From Syntrophaceae bacterium UBA2192 (lineage in GTDB: Bacteria; Desulfobacterota; Syntrophia; Syntrophales; UBA2192): 18,345 bases of DNA. Where the stretch lies: NCBI GenBank assembly GCA_002327315.1, contig DCVI01000051.1, positions 1 to 18,345 on the forward strand. The letters are read 5' to 3'. Each line of letters starts with the position of its first letter. Within the stretch, counting starts at the first letter, position 1. The notes under the pieces were generated by a model. That model did not search any database. It was not told where the DNA came from and worked only from the letters and a program-made list of their open reading frames with translations. Positions 1-7,662 of this stretch are shown here, in pieces. The position numbers were made by a program, and so were the translations under genes.

Positions 1-361
1 TGCCGCGGGAGGGATCGGGCGTGTTCCACACGACCCTGCGGTACAGCTGCATGCCGATGCGGCGGGGCTCCTCCAGGAAGGCGAGCGCCCCGGGGTGGGC
101 ATAGATCTCTGCGCCGAATCGATCCTGGAAGAGGCGGTTGTTGCCGATGTGGTCTTCGTGGTGGTGCGTGTTGACGATCGTCGAACACCGGAACCCGTCG
201 AGCTTCGGCGCCCACTCGTTGCGTACGGCAATCGTGCCGGTGTCAATCATCGTGTCATCGATGAGAAAGGCGTGCGCCTCGTATAGGACCCACCTGCGAC
301 TGGCAACGTGGCGCCCCATGCGGAAAACGGTGACGGGCCCGTGTTGGTCGATCTTCAGCAT
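1..361 (-). CDS. Metallo-beta-lactamase-fold hydrolase, N-terminal part (cut by window edge)
   Basis: The first 120 residues of a protein that runs off the left edge. The zinc-binding signature THHHEDHIG is at residues 65-73 (HxHxDH = H66, H68, D70, H71), preceded by a beta-strand segment ending in the DTG turn (residues 40-42) typical of the metallo-beta-lactamase fold. The family covers hydrolases such as glyoxalase II-like enzymes, lactonases and other thioester or phosphodiester hydrolases; the substrate cannot be told from this fragment. The ATG at 359-361 is preceded by AGGA about 8 nt upstream. No signal peptide is visible, so it is probably cytoplasmic. It is transcribed away from the FAD-oxidase gene at 545, with about 180 bp of shared upstream DNA. 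Confidence 0.85.
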   Translation of the reverse strand, partial: MLKIDQHGPVTVFRMGRHVASRRWVLYEAHAFLIDDTMIDTGTIAVRNEWAPKLDGFRCSTIVNTHHHEDHIGNNRLFQDRFGAEIYAHPGALAFLEEPRRIGMQLYRRVVWNTPDPSRG

Positions 362-544
362 CGTGCTGTTCCTGCGAGCGGGTTGCGCGGCAGAAAACCA
401 TGACGCCTTACGACGCCTCCTGTCAAGGGCGATTACGGATTTCTTCATGCCCGATCGTTGGCAGGCGGCAAAAGGGCGGGAATTCCGCAAAGAAAGATGG
501 TAGAAATATAAGTGAGACACGCAACCGCGACAGGAGGGAGCGCG

Positions 545-1972
545 ATGGATCAAAAAGCGATGTATCAGCCGGTGACCCGGGAGATCGTGGCGGAGCTTCA
601 AGCCGTCGTGGGGGAGAAAAACCTGATTTTCGACGATGCGGAGCTTCTGCGTAACTATTCCCACGACGAGGTTGCGGGTCCCGAATACGCACGCATGCCC
701 GAGGTCGTCGTCAGGCCCGCCTCGGCCCGCGAGATCTCGGAAATCATGAAAATCGCCAACCGGCACCGTGTCCCCGTAACCCCCCGCGGAGGCGGTACGG
801 GGCTTTCCTGCGGCGCCGTGCCCCTGCACGGCGGGATCGTGCTTGCCCTCGAGCGTATGAACCGGATCCTGGAGATCGACCGGGAAAACATGGTAGCCGT
901 CGTGGAGCCCGGCGTTGTGACCAGCGAGATCGGCAAGGCGGTCCAGGAGTTCGGGCTTTTCTATGCGGGCTACCCCATGAGCTTCGAGTCCTGCTTCATC
1001 GGGGGCAACCTGGCCGAAAATGCAGGAGGGGGCCGCGCCATCAAGTACGGCGTCACGGGGCATTACGTCCTGGGCCTGGAGGCCGTCCTGCCCACGGGCG
1101 AGATCGTGCAGATGGGCGGCAAGCGCCTGAAGGACGTTACGGGCTACGACCTCATCCACCTGTTGGTCGGCTCGGAAGGCACCCTGGGCATCTTCACGAA
1201 GATCACCCTCCGGCTTCTGCCCCTGCCTGCGGCCACGGCGGTCCTCCTCATCCCCTTCGGCAGCGCCTCGGAAGCCGTTGAGGCCTTCCCCAGGGTCATT
1301 GCCGAGGCGGGAATCCTGCCGACGTCCATCGAGTTCATGGACCGCCTCTCCGTGGAAACGGTCTATGGGTTCCTGGGGGAAAAACCGCCCCGGCCCGACA
1401 TCGGGGCCATGCTGCTCATCGAGTTGGACGGGTCGAGCCGGGAGAGGGTCGACGAGGAGAGCCAGAAGATCGGGGGGCTTTTCCTTCAGGCGGGCGCACT
1501 CGATGTCTACGTGGGCAATACGCCCGCGACGGAGAGAAAGATGTGGGCCCCCCGGGTGAATCTCGCCGAGGCCTTCAAGACGGTCTGTCCCGTGCAAAGC
1601 ATCGAAGACATCGTGGTCCCCACGGCACGGATCCCCGAACTCATCCGGGAGCTGGATCGCCTGGCGCTGAAGTACGATGTCGTGATCCCCTGCTACGGCC
1701 ACGCGGGGGACGGCAACCTTCACGCCACCCCCGTCAAGAAGCCGGAAACCGCGATGGAGGTCTGGAAGAAGAAACTTCCCCTCATCCTCACGGAGCTCTA
1801 CGGCATCGTCTTTGGCCTCGGGGGGACCATCAGCGGCGAGCACGGAATCGGCTCCAAGCGGGCATCCTACATGCCCATCGTGATGAGCCCCGAACTGATC
1901 GCTCTCCAGAAGAGGATCAAACAGGTCTTCGACCCCCTCAACATCCTCAACCCGGGGAAGATTTTTCCCTGA
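545..1972 (+). CDS. FAD-binding oxidase, glycolate oxidase GlcD / D-lactate dehydrogenase family
   Basis: A 475-residue flavoprotein of the usual GlcD length. The N-terminal PCMH-type FAD domain (about residues 45-225) carries the pyrophosphate-binding loop PRGGGTGLSCG (80-90) and the conserved KDVTGYDL...GSEGTLG block (196-215). The C-terminal FAD-oxidase domain carries CYGHAGDGNLH (383-393), GEHGIG (431-436) and the family-typical end NILNPGKIFP. Such enzymes oxidise 2-hydroxy acids such as glycolate or D-lactate and pass electrons to a quinone, an Fe-S partner (GlcF) or electron-transfer flavoprotein. There is no C-terminal Fe-S domain and no glcE or glcF neighbour here, so the electron acceptor is unknown. 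Start chosen at 545 because GGAGGG lies 6-8 nt upstream; an in-frame start at 512 lacks such a site. No clear terminator follows. Confidence 0.93.
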   Translation: MDQKAMYQPVTREIVAELQAVVGEKNLIFDDAELLRNYSHDEVAGPEYARMPEVVVRPASAREISEIMKIANRHRVPVTPRGGGTGLSCGAVPLHGGIVLALERMNRILEIDRENMVAVVEPGVVTSEIGKAVQEFGLFYAGYPMSFESCFIGGNLAENAGGGRAIKYGVTGHYVLGLEAVLPTGEIVQMGGKRLKDVTGYDLIHLLVGSEGTLGIFTKITLRLLPLPAATAVLLIPFGSASEAVEAFPRVIAEAGILPTSIEFMDRLSVETVYGFLGEKPPRPDIGAMLLIELDGSSRERVDEESQKIGGLFLQAGALDVYVGNTPATERKMWAPRVNLAEAFKTVCPVQSIEDIVVPTARIPELIRELDRLALKYDVVIPCYGHAGDGNLHATPVKKPETAMEVWKKKLPLILTELYGIVFGLGGTISGEHGIGSKRASYMPIVMSPELIALQKRIKQVFDPLNILNPGKIFP

Positions 1973-2079
1973 AAGAGGCCCGCGTAACCGTTCTGCCGGC
2001 TCAAAACCATGCTACACTGGAGTAACGCCCGGTGCAGGAAAACGCCGAAAATTTCATTTGAGGCAGCCGGTTTTTTGTG

Positions 2080-2093
2080 CTGTACCGATACAG
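2080..2093. promoter_or_regulatory. Short dyad CTGTA-N4-TACAG in the tpx upstream region
   Basis: A perfect 5+5 bp inverted repeat (CTGTA, 4-nt spacer, TACAG) lies 115 bp before the peroxidase start. A possible -10 box TATAGT is at 2145-2150, about 50 bp further on, without a convincing -35. It could be a repressor or activator site, but a dyad this short can occur by chance. Confidence 0.2.
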
Positions 2094-2208
2094 TGATTTC
2101 CGATTTTCCTGTTTTCCCCCCTGTTCCAAATCCGCGGCTTGTCATATAGTACCGTCCAACCCGTCAAACCAATCGAATCATGAATTTACGACCTGAAAGG
2201 AGTGCCCT

Positions 2209-2835
2209 ATGAGCCGGACAGCACGTGCATGTTTCGCACTGGTGCTTGTGGTCGCCGTCTCGGCCTGTGCGTCGACAAGCGAGGTGAAGAAGATGATGAC
2301 AACACATTCGGTGGATCCGGGAACCTCGGTGACGATGCAGGGAAAGCCGCTCAAGCTGCTCGGTGAGCCGCTCCGGGTGGGCAAGCCCCTGCCGTCCGTG
2401 GAGCTGGTTGACGCCATGACCATGAAGCCCGTCGACCTGTCAAAAGAGAGAGGGAGCATTCTGCTGCTCAGTGTTGTGGTTTCCACGGACACGCCTGTCT
2501 GCGAGGAACAGACCCACTACCTGGGCGAACAGGGAAGCTCGCTGCCCGTATCCGTCAAGCGGATCGTCATCAGCCGCGACACGCCGTTTGCGCAGAAGCG
2601 TTTCGCCAAGGAGACCCACCTCGAGAACCTGCAATACCTGTCGGACTACAAGACGGGTGCCTTCGGGCAGGCCACGGGACTTCTTATTGAAAATGTCATG
2701 CTTCTGGCGCGTGCGGTCATCATCGTCGACCGCCAGGGTATCGTGCGGTACATCCAGATTACACCGCAGGTTGCCAGCCTGCCAGACATGGATGCGGCTT
2801 TTGCCAAGGCAATCGAGCTGGCCAATACTCCCTAG
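2209..2835 (+). CDS. tpx: Thiol peroxidase (Tpx-type peroxiredoxin), lipoprotein form lacking the resolving cysteine
   Basis: A 208-residue peroxiredoxin of the Tpx subfamily, which reduces hydrogen and organic peroxides. The peroxidatic site STDTPVCEEQT is present (C98), as are the Tpx-typical blocks DTPFAQKRF (124-132), LSDY (144-147) and GLLI...LLARAV (157-170). Two features are unusual. First, the N-terminus has a hydrophobic stretch ending in VSAC (residues 17-20), a plausible lipobox, so the protein is probably lipid-anchored in the envelope, whereas classic Tpx is a soluble protein of about 165 residues. Second, where E. coli Tpx has its resolving cysteine (FCGA after QKR) this protein has FAKE, leaving C98 as the only cysteine in the mature part. 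AAGGAG precedes the ATG by about 8 nt. It converges on the dienelactone hydrolase gene. Confidence 0.9.
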   Translation: MSRTARACFALVLVVAVSACASTSEVKKMMTTHSVDPGTSVTMQGKPLKLLGEPLRVGKPLPSVELVDAMTMKPVDLSKERGSILLLSVVVSTDTPVCEEQTHYLGEQGSSLPVSVKRIVISRDTPFAQKRFAKETHLENLQYLSDYKTGAFGQATGLLIENVMLLARAVIIVDRQGIVRYIQITPQVASLPDMDAAFAKAIELANTP

Positions 2836-2860
2836 CCATCCCGGGTCATCTCACAATCAA

Positions 2861-2895
2861 TAAAAAAGGGGATGCCGATCCTTCTTCGGCATCCC
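2861..2895 (-). terminator. Rho-independent terminator of the dienelactone hydrolase gene
   Basis: GGGATGCCGA (2869-2878) pairs perfectly with TCGGCATCCC (2886-2895) around a 7-nt loop. On the minus strand the hairpin is followed by CCTTTTTTA, the classic U-tract. It lies about 30 nt after the stop of the minus-strand hydrolase gene. On the plus strand there is no T run, but the hairpin may still slow transcription from tpx. Confidence 0.85.
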
Positions 2896-2925
2896 TGAGC
2901 ATCAAGCGGCAAAATGCCTCCGCCG

Positions 2926-3732
2926 TTATTTTTTAAATATGGTTTCAAGAAACTTCGTCAGTTCGGCCCACGATTCCTTGTCGGCCCGGGCGTTATAGCC
3001 CAGCGGGAGCTTGTATTTCTTCCCGTATTGGTCGGCGTCGGGGTTGGTGAAGCTGTGCATCGCGCCGGGGTATGAGATGAACTGATAATCGGCCCCTGCG
3101 TTTTTCATTTCCTGCTTGAACGCCTCGACCTGCTCGGGTGTGGTGAACTTGTCATCGGCGCCGTGCAGCACGAGGACCCTGGCCTTGATCATGCCCGGCT
3201 TGGCAGAAGTGACCGCCGCGAGGCTGCCGTGGAAGCTCGCAACGCCTTTGAGATCGACCCCCTGGCGAGCCATGTTGAGCACAATGCCCCCTCCAAAGCA
3301 GTATCCGATCGCGGCGATCCGTTCGGGGTCAACGGTTTTCTGTTTCTTCAGGAAGTCCAGGGCCGCCATGAAGCGGGACTTTGCCGTATCGAAGTTCTTC
3401 ATGAGCTCAGAGGAGAACTGGCCTGCATCATCGGGGTGCATCGCCTGTTTTCCTCCCCCGTACATGTCGACGGCAAGAGCCGTGTAACCCATCGCACCAA
3501 GCATCCGTGCGCGTTTGCGCGCATAGTCGTTGAGCCCCCACCACTCGTGTACCACGAGAACCCCCGGCCGCTTGCCCGTGATGTTCCGGTCATAGGCGAG
3601 ATACCCTTTCATCACGACTCCATCGGCGCTGTAGGTCACCGTCTTGCCTTCAATCCGTGGTTTTGCCGCGGCAAGATCCGAGTAGGCCGACACGAGAAAC
3701 ACGACGGCCAAAACGATGGTTATCTTTCTCAT
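2926..3732 (-). CDS. Secreted dienelactone hydrolase family alpha/beta-hydrolase
   Basis: A 268-residue protein with an N-terminal signal peptide (hydrophobic core residues 5-16, probable cleavage after AAA at 21-23), hence periplasmic. The mature part is a dienelactone hydrolase domain of normal length. The nucleophile motif GYCFGG contains C145, the acid lies in HGADDKF (D193 or D194), and the histidine is in PGAMHSF (H226). VHEWWGL (61-67) contains the conserved glutamate that in characterised enzymes interacts with the nucleophilic cysteine. Dienelactone hydrolases open lactones in chloroaromatic breakdown, but exported homologues are widespread with unknown substrates, so a general esterase or lactonase role is safer. 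AAGGAGGG precedes the ATG. It follows the DUF4395 gene on the same strand after 154 bp and may be cotranscribed with it. Confidence 0.92.
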   Translation of the reverse strand: MRKITIVLAVVFLVSAYSDLAAAKPRIEGKTVTYSADGVVMKGYLAYDRNITGKRPGVLVVHEWWGLNDYARKRARMLGAMGYTALAVDMYGGGKQAMHPDDAGQFSSELMKNFDTAKSRFMAALDFLKKQKTVDPERIAAIGYCFGGGIVLNMARQGVDLKGVASFHGSLAAVTSAKPGMIKARVLVLHGADDKFTTPEQVEAFKQEMKNAGADYQFISYPGAMHSFTNPDADQYGKKYKLPLGYNARADKESWAELTKFLETIFKK

Positions 3733-3886
3733 GAGCTACCCTCCTTCAAAGAACTTATTGCGAAACGCCGGCAGCATTCGCGATCTCGAATCGAAAAATC
3801 CGGATGACGGGCTTGAGGTTTGCCGGCGGGATGAGCCTGTCGGAAACTCGCTGTTCCTACGCGGGTAAGGATGCCGGGGCGAGGTC

Positions 3887-4387
3887 TTATCCATGGGACC
3901 ATGGCAGGGTCTTGCCGGCAAATTCATTGTCCCCGCGTAGAAGATGATAGATGTAGGACCCTAGGCAGAATCGTCCAAAGATCAAAGCGGCAATCGCCGC
4001 GCCGAGAAACACTTCCAGAACGGTTGCCGTGATAAACCACTCCAGTCGCAGCATGGCGCCGATTGCCAGCGCAAAAGTGCCTGCCATGCCCTGGGCGAAG
4101 CGTCGCGGAGCCGGCGCCGGTCTGAGGAGGATGGCGCCGGGCCGGGCGCCCAGCGTGACATTGTAGAGGGCATCGAAGGGGTTTAAGCGTGGAATCGGCG
4201 CACTCCACCAGAGAACCGCCCACAGGCTGAGGAAAACGGCCGGAGACTGAAGGGTGATGCCGACAAGAACTGCCAGACCGATCAATCGCGGCTGAAACAG
4301 CAGCGCCTCGAACCGCCGGTGAGTGTCTTGCGGCCCGGGCTCTTCCACACCCTGCTGAAGGATGAAATTTCGCTCGGGGTCATGCAT
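3887..4387 (-). CDS. DUF4395-like integral membrane protein
   Basis: A 166-residue protein with about four hydrophobic segments (roughly residues 30-48, 50-63, 99-118 and 119-140). The pattern RFAQGMAGTFALAIG (95-109) followed by LEVFLGAAIAALIFGRFCLGSYIY, with a conserved cysteine near the end (C141), resembles the DUF4395 family from memory. The family is a membrane domain of unknown function, often found near thioredoxin-like or rhodanese proteins. The N-terminal 25 residues are polar and probably cytoplasmic. AGGAG precedes the ATG by about 6 nt. The dienelactone hydrolase gene lies downstream on the same strand. Membrane location is well supported; function is unknown. Confidence 0.75.
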   Translation of the reverse strand: MHDPERNFILQQGVEEPGPQDTHRRFEALLFQPRLIGLAVLVGITLQSPAVFLSLWAVLWWSAPIPRLNPFDALYNVTLGARPGAILLRPAPAPRRFAQGMAGTFALAIGAMLRLEWFITATVLEVFLGAAIAALIFGRFCLGSYIYHLLRGDNEFAGKTLPWSHG

Positions 4388-4757
4388 GAGTATCTCCTCT
4401 CTGAATCAAACCTGCCGTATGCTTGACAGGCATCGCCTCTGGAACGGGGAGAGACGAGGAGTGGCCAAGCGTGCAATGGAGTTCGCTGGGATCGGGCAAT
4501 GGCGTCGAGCCATCCTCTCCCCTATCAGGCATGGGCATACAAACCACTCAGGATTTGCACATGGTTTATAGAAAGTTTACGGCAGGCGGCGCGTTTCGCC
4601 ATCGGGGAATAACGGATTTTCGCCTTCCGGAAACCTTATCCGCCATAAGTCGATTCGTGCAGATCGCCTTTCACTCTTGGCTGTTTCTCTGAAATGTACT
4701 ATATAAGAATTCTATTCTGAACCCTCGGCAAACAAAACCCACCTTAGGAGGGAGCAC
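4388..4757. other. Intergenic region between divergent genes, 370 bp
   Basis: This stretch separates the minus-strand DUF4395 gene from the plus-strand TRAP binding protein. No open frame here has a convincing ribosome site or protein-like composition. The right end holds the likely promoter of the binding-protein gene. No repeat or RNA gene was seen in the remainder. Confidence 0.5.
4677..4707 (+). promoter_or_regulatory. Possible sigma-70 type promoter of the TRAP binding protein gene
   Basis: TTGGCT (4677-4682) and TATATA (4700-4705) are 17 bp apart; an alternative -10 reading is TATAAG (4702-4707). Both hexamers match consensus only partly. The region is AT-rich compared with its surroundings and lies about 50 bp before the start codon, which also has a strong TTAGGAGGG site. 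Confidence 0.4.
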
Positions 4758-6086
4758 ATGAAATCTTACGCGAAGCATCTGTCACGTTTCGGGGTCGTTG
4801 TTGCGGTGTTCGCTTGCACCATTCTTTTTGCCGCGCAATCCGCATCGGCAGTGGATATCTCCTTTCGCAACTTCAGCCCGGCGGCGGCTCTCGGTCCGCC
4901 GGCGGACGAGTATGCCGTCAAGCTTGCGAGCATCTCGACAATCGTACTGGGTGAGGCCGGGCAGGTCCGGTTTGCCAAGTACTCCCCGACCCCTGTGATA
5001 CCCAAGGGATTCAAGGACATCATGGCCGCCGTGGCCGCGGGGGGCCCCCTGGCGGGAGGGAAGGGCTTCGACGCAGCGTATATTTCAGGGTCTGACATCA
5101 ATGCGGCATGGGGGTTTATCTACAATTCGGGTGTTCCCTTGGGTCCCACCTTTGACGAGTTCGTTGGCTTTCTATACGGCAAATCGATTGGCGGCACCGA
5201 GACCGGCCTCGACCAGCTCCAGCGAATACTCGATAAAAACGGTTCGAACGTCGTAGCGATCCCCATCGCCGGAAGCTGCCAGCAGATTTCCGGCTACTTC
5301 AAACTTCCCATCGGAAATGCCGGATCGACGCCCGGCATCGGCCTGGCGGGGATGTGCCAGCAGAACTGGACCTTCCGCTACCTGCCGCCGGCCCAGTACG
5401 TCATCGAGCGCGCCTGTGACAACCTGGTGGCCCGCGGGGTCATCCCGAAGAAAAACATCAAGTTCATCCAGGCCCTCGCAGGGGGCGGCTCCCTGGTGAA
5501 GGGCCTGGTCGACGGAAAACTCCAGGCCTTCGAATTCGCCACCCCCGTCGACGACTACTCCCAGCTTTTCGGCCTTCCCGAAGGCAACCCCGGCACGGCG
5601 GGGAATCGCTACGTGCACTTCCCCGGCTGGCAGCAGCAGTTCCTGATCACCTACATGATCATCAACAAGAACGTCTGGAACAAGTTGAGCCAGGCCCAGC
5701 AGACACTCGTCAGGAGCGTCGCCCGCGACCATGTCCTGTCGTCCTATGGCGAAACCCTCAGAAAGCAGGGCGAGACGCTGCAGAAGATCCTGATGGCCAA
5801 TGACGGGGACACGAATCCCGATAACGACCTGGTGCTTGCGCAGTGGCCCGATAAAGATCTCGCCCTTCTGAGGGATGCAACGATTGAATTCCTGAATGCC
5901 CAGAGCTCCGATAAATCGCTGAGCGAGCAGGACCGGAAGGACTTCAGCACGATTCTCGAATCGCTTCGCTCCTATGTCAGCAGCAACAGCGGATACTGGA
6001 AGATGCGTGACGTGCCCACCGCCCTTCGCTTCCAGGGCTGGACCGACCCCGAGGGCAAGAAGGGCTGGGAGCAGAAACTGAAGTAG
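4758..6086 (+). CDS. Periplasmic TRAP-transporter-type solute-binding protein (DctP-like), orphan
   Basis: A 442-residue exported protein: signal peptide with hydrophobic core about residues 11-26 and cleavage after SASA (28-31). The C-terminal half resembles TRAP binding proteins of the 2-oxoacid/monocarboxylate (TakP-like) type: KLQAFEFATPVDDY (254-267), the HFPGWQQQ segment (287-294), INKNVWNKLSQAQQTLV (302-318) and a long helical tail. These proteins capture an organic acid and deliver it to a DctQ/DctM permease. No permease gene is next to it, so it is an orphan or works with a transporter elsewhere. It is longer than most DctP proteins (about 330-370 residues). Two similar elements, AGSCQQ (171-176) and AGMCQQ (197-202), put cysteines C174 and C200 in comparable settings. 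TTAGGAGGG precedes the ATG and a strong terminator follows, so it is probably monocistronic. The ligand cannot be predicted. Confidence 0.8.
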   Translation: MKSYAKHLSRFGVVVAVFACTILFAAQSASAVDISFRNFSPAAALGPPADEYAVKLASISTIVLGEAGQVRFAKYSPTPVIPKGFKDIMAAVAAGGPLAGGKGFDAAYISGSDINAAWGFIYNSGVPLGPTFDEFVGFLYGKSIGGTETGLDQLQRILDKNGSNVVAIPIAGSCQQISGYFKLPIGNAGSTPGIGLAGMCQQNWTFRYLPPAQYVIERACDNLVARGVIPKKNIKFIQALAGGGSLVKGLVDGKLQAFEFATPVDDYSQLFGLPEGNPGTAGNRYVHFPGWQQQFLITYMIINKNVWNKLSQAQQTLVRSVARDHVLSSYGETLRKQGETLQKILMANDGDTNPDNDLVLAQWPDKDLALLRDATIEFLNAQSSDKSLSEQDRKDFSTILESLRSYVSSNSGYWKMRDVPTALRFQGWTDPEGKKGWEQKLK

Positions 6087-6156
6087 ACCCCGGGCGATAT
6101 CCTATAGCTCGATGCCGACGTGCGTGCCGACGGTGTGCGCGAGGCTCATCGATGAT

Positions 6157-6191
6157 AAAAAAGGCAGGGTCCGCAGGGGCCCTGCCTTTTT
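6157..6191 (+). terminator. Strong bidirectional Rho-independent terminator
   Basis: GGCAGGGTCC (6163-6172) pairs with GGGCCCTGCC (6177-6186) around a GCAG tetraloop: ten base pairs with one G-U wobble. It is followed by TTTTT and preceded by AAAAAA, so it has a U-tract in both directions. On the plus strand it ends the binding-protein transcript, about 75 nt after the stop. On the minus strand it would end a transcript covering the small frame at 6218-6397. Confidence 0.9.
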
Positions 6192-6217
6192 CGCGATTCT
6201 CTTTTCAGAGGAACTGC

Positions 6218-6397
6218 TCAGCCGTAAGTATTTAACAGGATCCCGCGATGTTCATCCTGAATCGGCCGAACCTGAGAACGGCGCATCGAGATCAGGATCC
6301 GCAGGATATGGGCCGCCCTTTCTGCGTGCTCCTGGTGATCGGAAGCCGGCGGCCACTGCCTGTTCCAGGTTTGTTTGATGGCGTCCACCGGTTTCAT
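6218..6397 (-). CDS. Possible small protein of unknown function (59 residues)
   Basis: A 59-codon frame starting MKPVDAIKQTW and ending in NTYG. The frame stays open upstream to 6565, but the ATG at 6395-6397 gives the most protein-like sequence. The ribosome site is weak (AAGG 4 nt upstream, AAAGGA further away). The main support is position: the stop lies about 27 nt before a bidirectional terminator with a T run on this strand. The middle (DHQEHAERAAHILRIL) could form a helix. I do not recognise a family. It could equally be a chance frame or a decayed gene. Confidence 0.3.
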   Translation of the reverse strand: MKPVDAIKQTWNRQWPPASDHQEHAERAAHILRILISMRRSQVRPIQDEHRGILLNTYG

Positions 6398-6741
6398 GGC
6401 CTTCGCAAGTCCTTTCGACGATTTAATCTCTGCTTTCCCTGAAGAGCAGGCCCTGTTCCAGATGCCGAAGCAGACAAGATTGCTAAATGTAATCAATGAG
6501 ATATGCCGATTTCGAGCCGGACGGCTATTCCCGGATTGACCGCATTGACTGCTCCATTCCGGCACGGCTGAGATTATTGTTCAATGATTACGGACAGGTA
6601 TATGGATGGTCCGGTCTGGATCGGTTCAGGATGGGATGGCCGGTGACGGGAGGTCAAACTGACCGGGGGCGCATCCCGCAGGCCCCGCCTTGTAGGCGGG
6701 GAGCTTCACTTTCCGTCCTGTAAAATCAGACGTTTTTCGTA
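6398..6741. other. Intergenic region, about 345 bp
   Basis: No convincing gene. A 75-codon plus-strand frame (6496-6723) has no ribosome site and runs through the repeat at 6658-6712, so it is not called. The recognisable content is that repeat and, just beyond the region, the promoter at 6742-6770. Confidence 0.4.
6658..6712 (+). repeat. Diverged ~55-bp repeat, copy A, with hairpin
   Basis: It begins ACTGACCGGG and contains CGCATCCC and GGCCCCGCCT, all of which recur in the same order at 7989-8041. Inside, CCCCGCCT and AGGCGGGG form a perfect 8-bp stem around TGT. The copy lies between genes, just upstream of the promoter for the DUF5658-like gene. It could be a small dispersed element or a shared regulatory structure. 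Confidence 0.5.
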
Positions 6742-6770
6742 TTTAATAAAGGCTTTTTTCGAGGTATAAT
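6742..6770 (+). promoter_or_regulatory. Probable promoter of the DUF5658-like gene
   Basis: A perfect -10 hexamer TATAAT (6765-6770) is preceded by TTTAAT (6742-6747), a weak -35, at the ideal 17-bp spacing. The start codon at 6803 or 6809 lies about 30 bp beyond the expected transcription start, giving a short leader. Confidence 0.5.
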
Positions 6771-6802
6771 GATCCCAAAGCCTCCCATTCATCTTGCTGG
6801 AT

Positions 6803-7234
6803 ATGGAAATGAGAAAGCATTCCGATCGCCGACTGAAGCCCACCCCCATGTTGAGCCGCTATACGTTCTCCCGCGGTCGGAGAAGCAGCTTCCGCAGAAG
6901 AGAGGATCGGCTTCGGGGCGGTTATGTCGACCGTTACGGTCATCGACTTTTCACGGTGCTGCTCTGGATTGTCGTGTTGAACATTTTTGACGCCCTTTTC
7001 ACCCACATGATCCTGGATTGCGGGGGCACGGAGCTGAATCCCTTTGCGGATTGGGCAATCACAGCGTTCGGGCATCATTTCATCGTCTGGAAACTTGCCG
7101 TCATTGGCTGCAGTCTGCTCCTGCTGTGTCTCCACAGCAAATTTCGCATCGCCAAGGCCGCGATTGCCATGGCGGTTATCCTTTACAGTGGCGTCGTATT
7201 TTATCAAATTGTATTGATGTCCTGCCTCATGTGA
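6803..7234 (+). CDS. DUF5658-like small membrane protein
   Basis: A 143-residue protein with a basic, polar N-terminus (DRRLKPTPMLSRYTF, then arginine-rich to residue 38) and three hydrophobic segments at about 49-71, 91-111 and 116-140. The order 'PTP-SRYTF, arginine-rich, GGYVDRYG, membrane helix with LNIFDALFT, GGTELNPF' matches my recollection of DUF5658, a family of short membrane proteins of unknown function common in deltaproteobacteria. The start is uncertain: ATG at 6803 or 6809, or TTG at 6794; none has a strong ribosome site. A promoter with perfect TATAAT lies just upstream. It converges on the unknown operon at 7323-7968. Confidence 0.7.
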   Translation: MEMRKHSDRRLKPTPMLSRYTFSRGRRSSFRRREDRLRGGYVDRYGHRLFTVLLWIVVLNIFDALFTHMILDCGGTELNPFADWAITAFGHHFIVWKLAVIGCSLLLLCLHSKFRIAKAAIAMAVILYSGVVFYQIVLMSCLM

Positions 7235-7322
7235 CGCATCCCGACGCCTCTCTGACCGGCCGGTTTCCTCCTGTCAGGATGAGGGGCGCGCCTTCCCCGC
7301 CATCGGAACGGAGCCGGTCCGA

Positions 7323-7637
7323 TCAGAAATAAGCATTGAATATCGGGTCATCCCGATATTTGAAATTTTGATATCGCATGCGGAATTGGTGGAGACTGAA
7401 GTCGATTTCCCGGTGGAGGTCCTTCGCGCGCACTTCCCCGCGCAGGAATCGGATCTTGATCATCTCGATGGAGCCGATCAGCTCGATGATTTCGCGCTTC
7501 AGCGAATTGGCGATCTTGCCGTCATCGACCGGGGCGATGATCTTTTCGATTTCGCGATTCAGGTCTGCCTGGAGATTCTCGCTGTCGATGACGTTCAGGA
7601 TTTCATCCCGTAAGACGGACAGTTGCTCGATGGACAT
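7323..7637 (-). CDS. Conserved-looking small helical protein, unknown function
   Basis: A 104-residue protein with no signal peptide or membrane helix. It is rich in charged and aliphatic residues in a helical pattern (for example EILNVIDSENLQADLNREIE, residues 12-31, and KREIIELIGSIEMIKIRFLRGE, 47-68 in part), which suggests a helical bundle or coiled coil. The C-terminus is aromatic and basic (HQFRMRYQNFKYRDDP). I recognise no family. The ATG is preceded by GGAGGGGG at good spacing. It is the second gene of a two-gene operon, 25 bp after the stop of the 101-residue gene at 7663-7968. Confidence 0.7.
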   Translation of the reverse strand: MSIEQLSVLRDEILNVIDSENLQADLNREIEKIIAPVDDGKIANSLKREIIELIGSIEMIKIRFLRGEVRAKDLHREIDFSLHQFRMRYQNFKYRDDPIFNAYF

Positions 7638-7662
7638 CTTTCCCCCTCCGCTTTCGCCTTCT

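Noticed and set aside
6496..6723. 75-codon plus-strand frame
   Set aside because: No ribosome site, reads through repeat copy A, and the C-terminal part has low-complexity composition.
7302..7323. ATCGGA/TCCGAT hairpin between convergent genes
   Set aside because: Only 6 bp and no T run on either strand, too weak to call a terminator.
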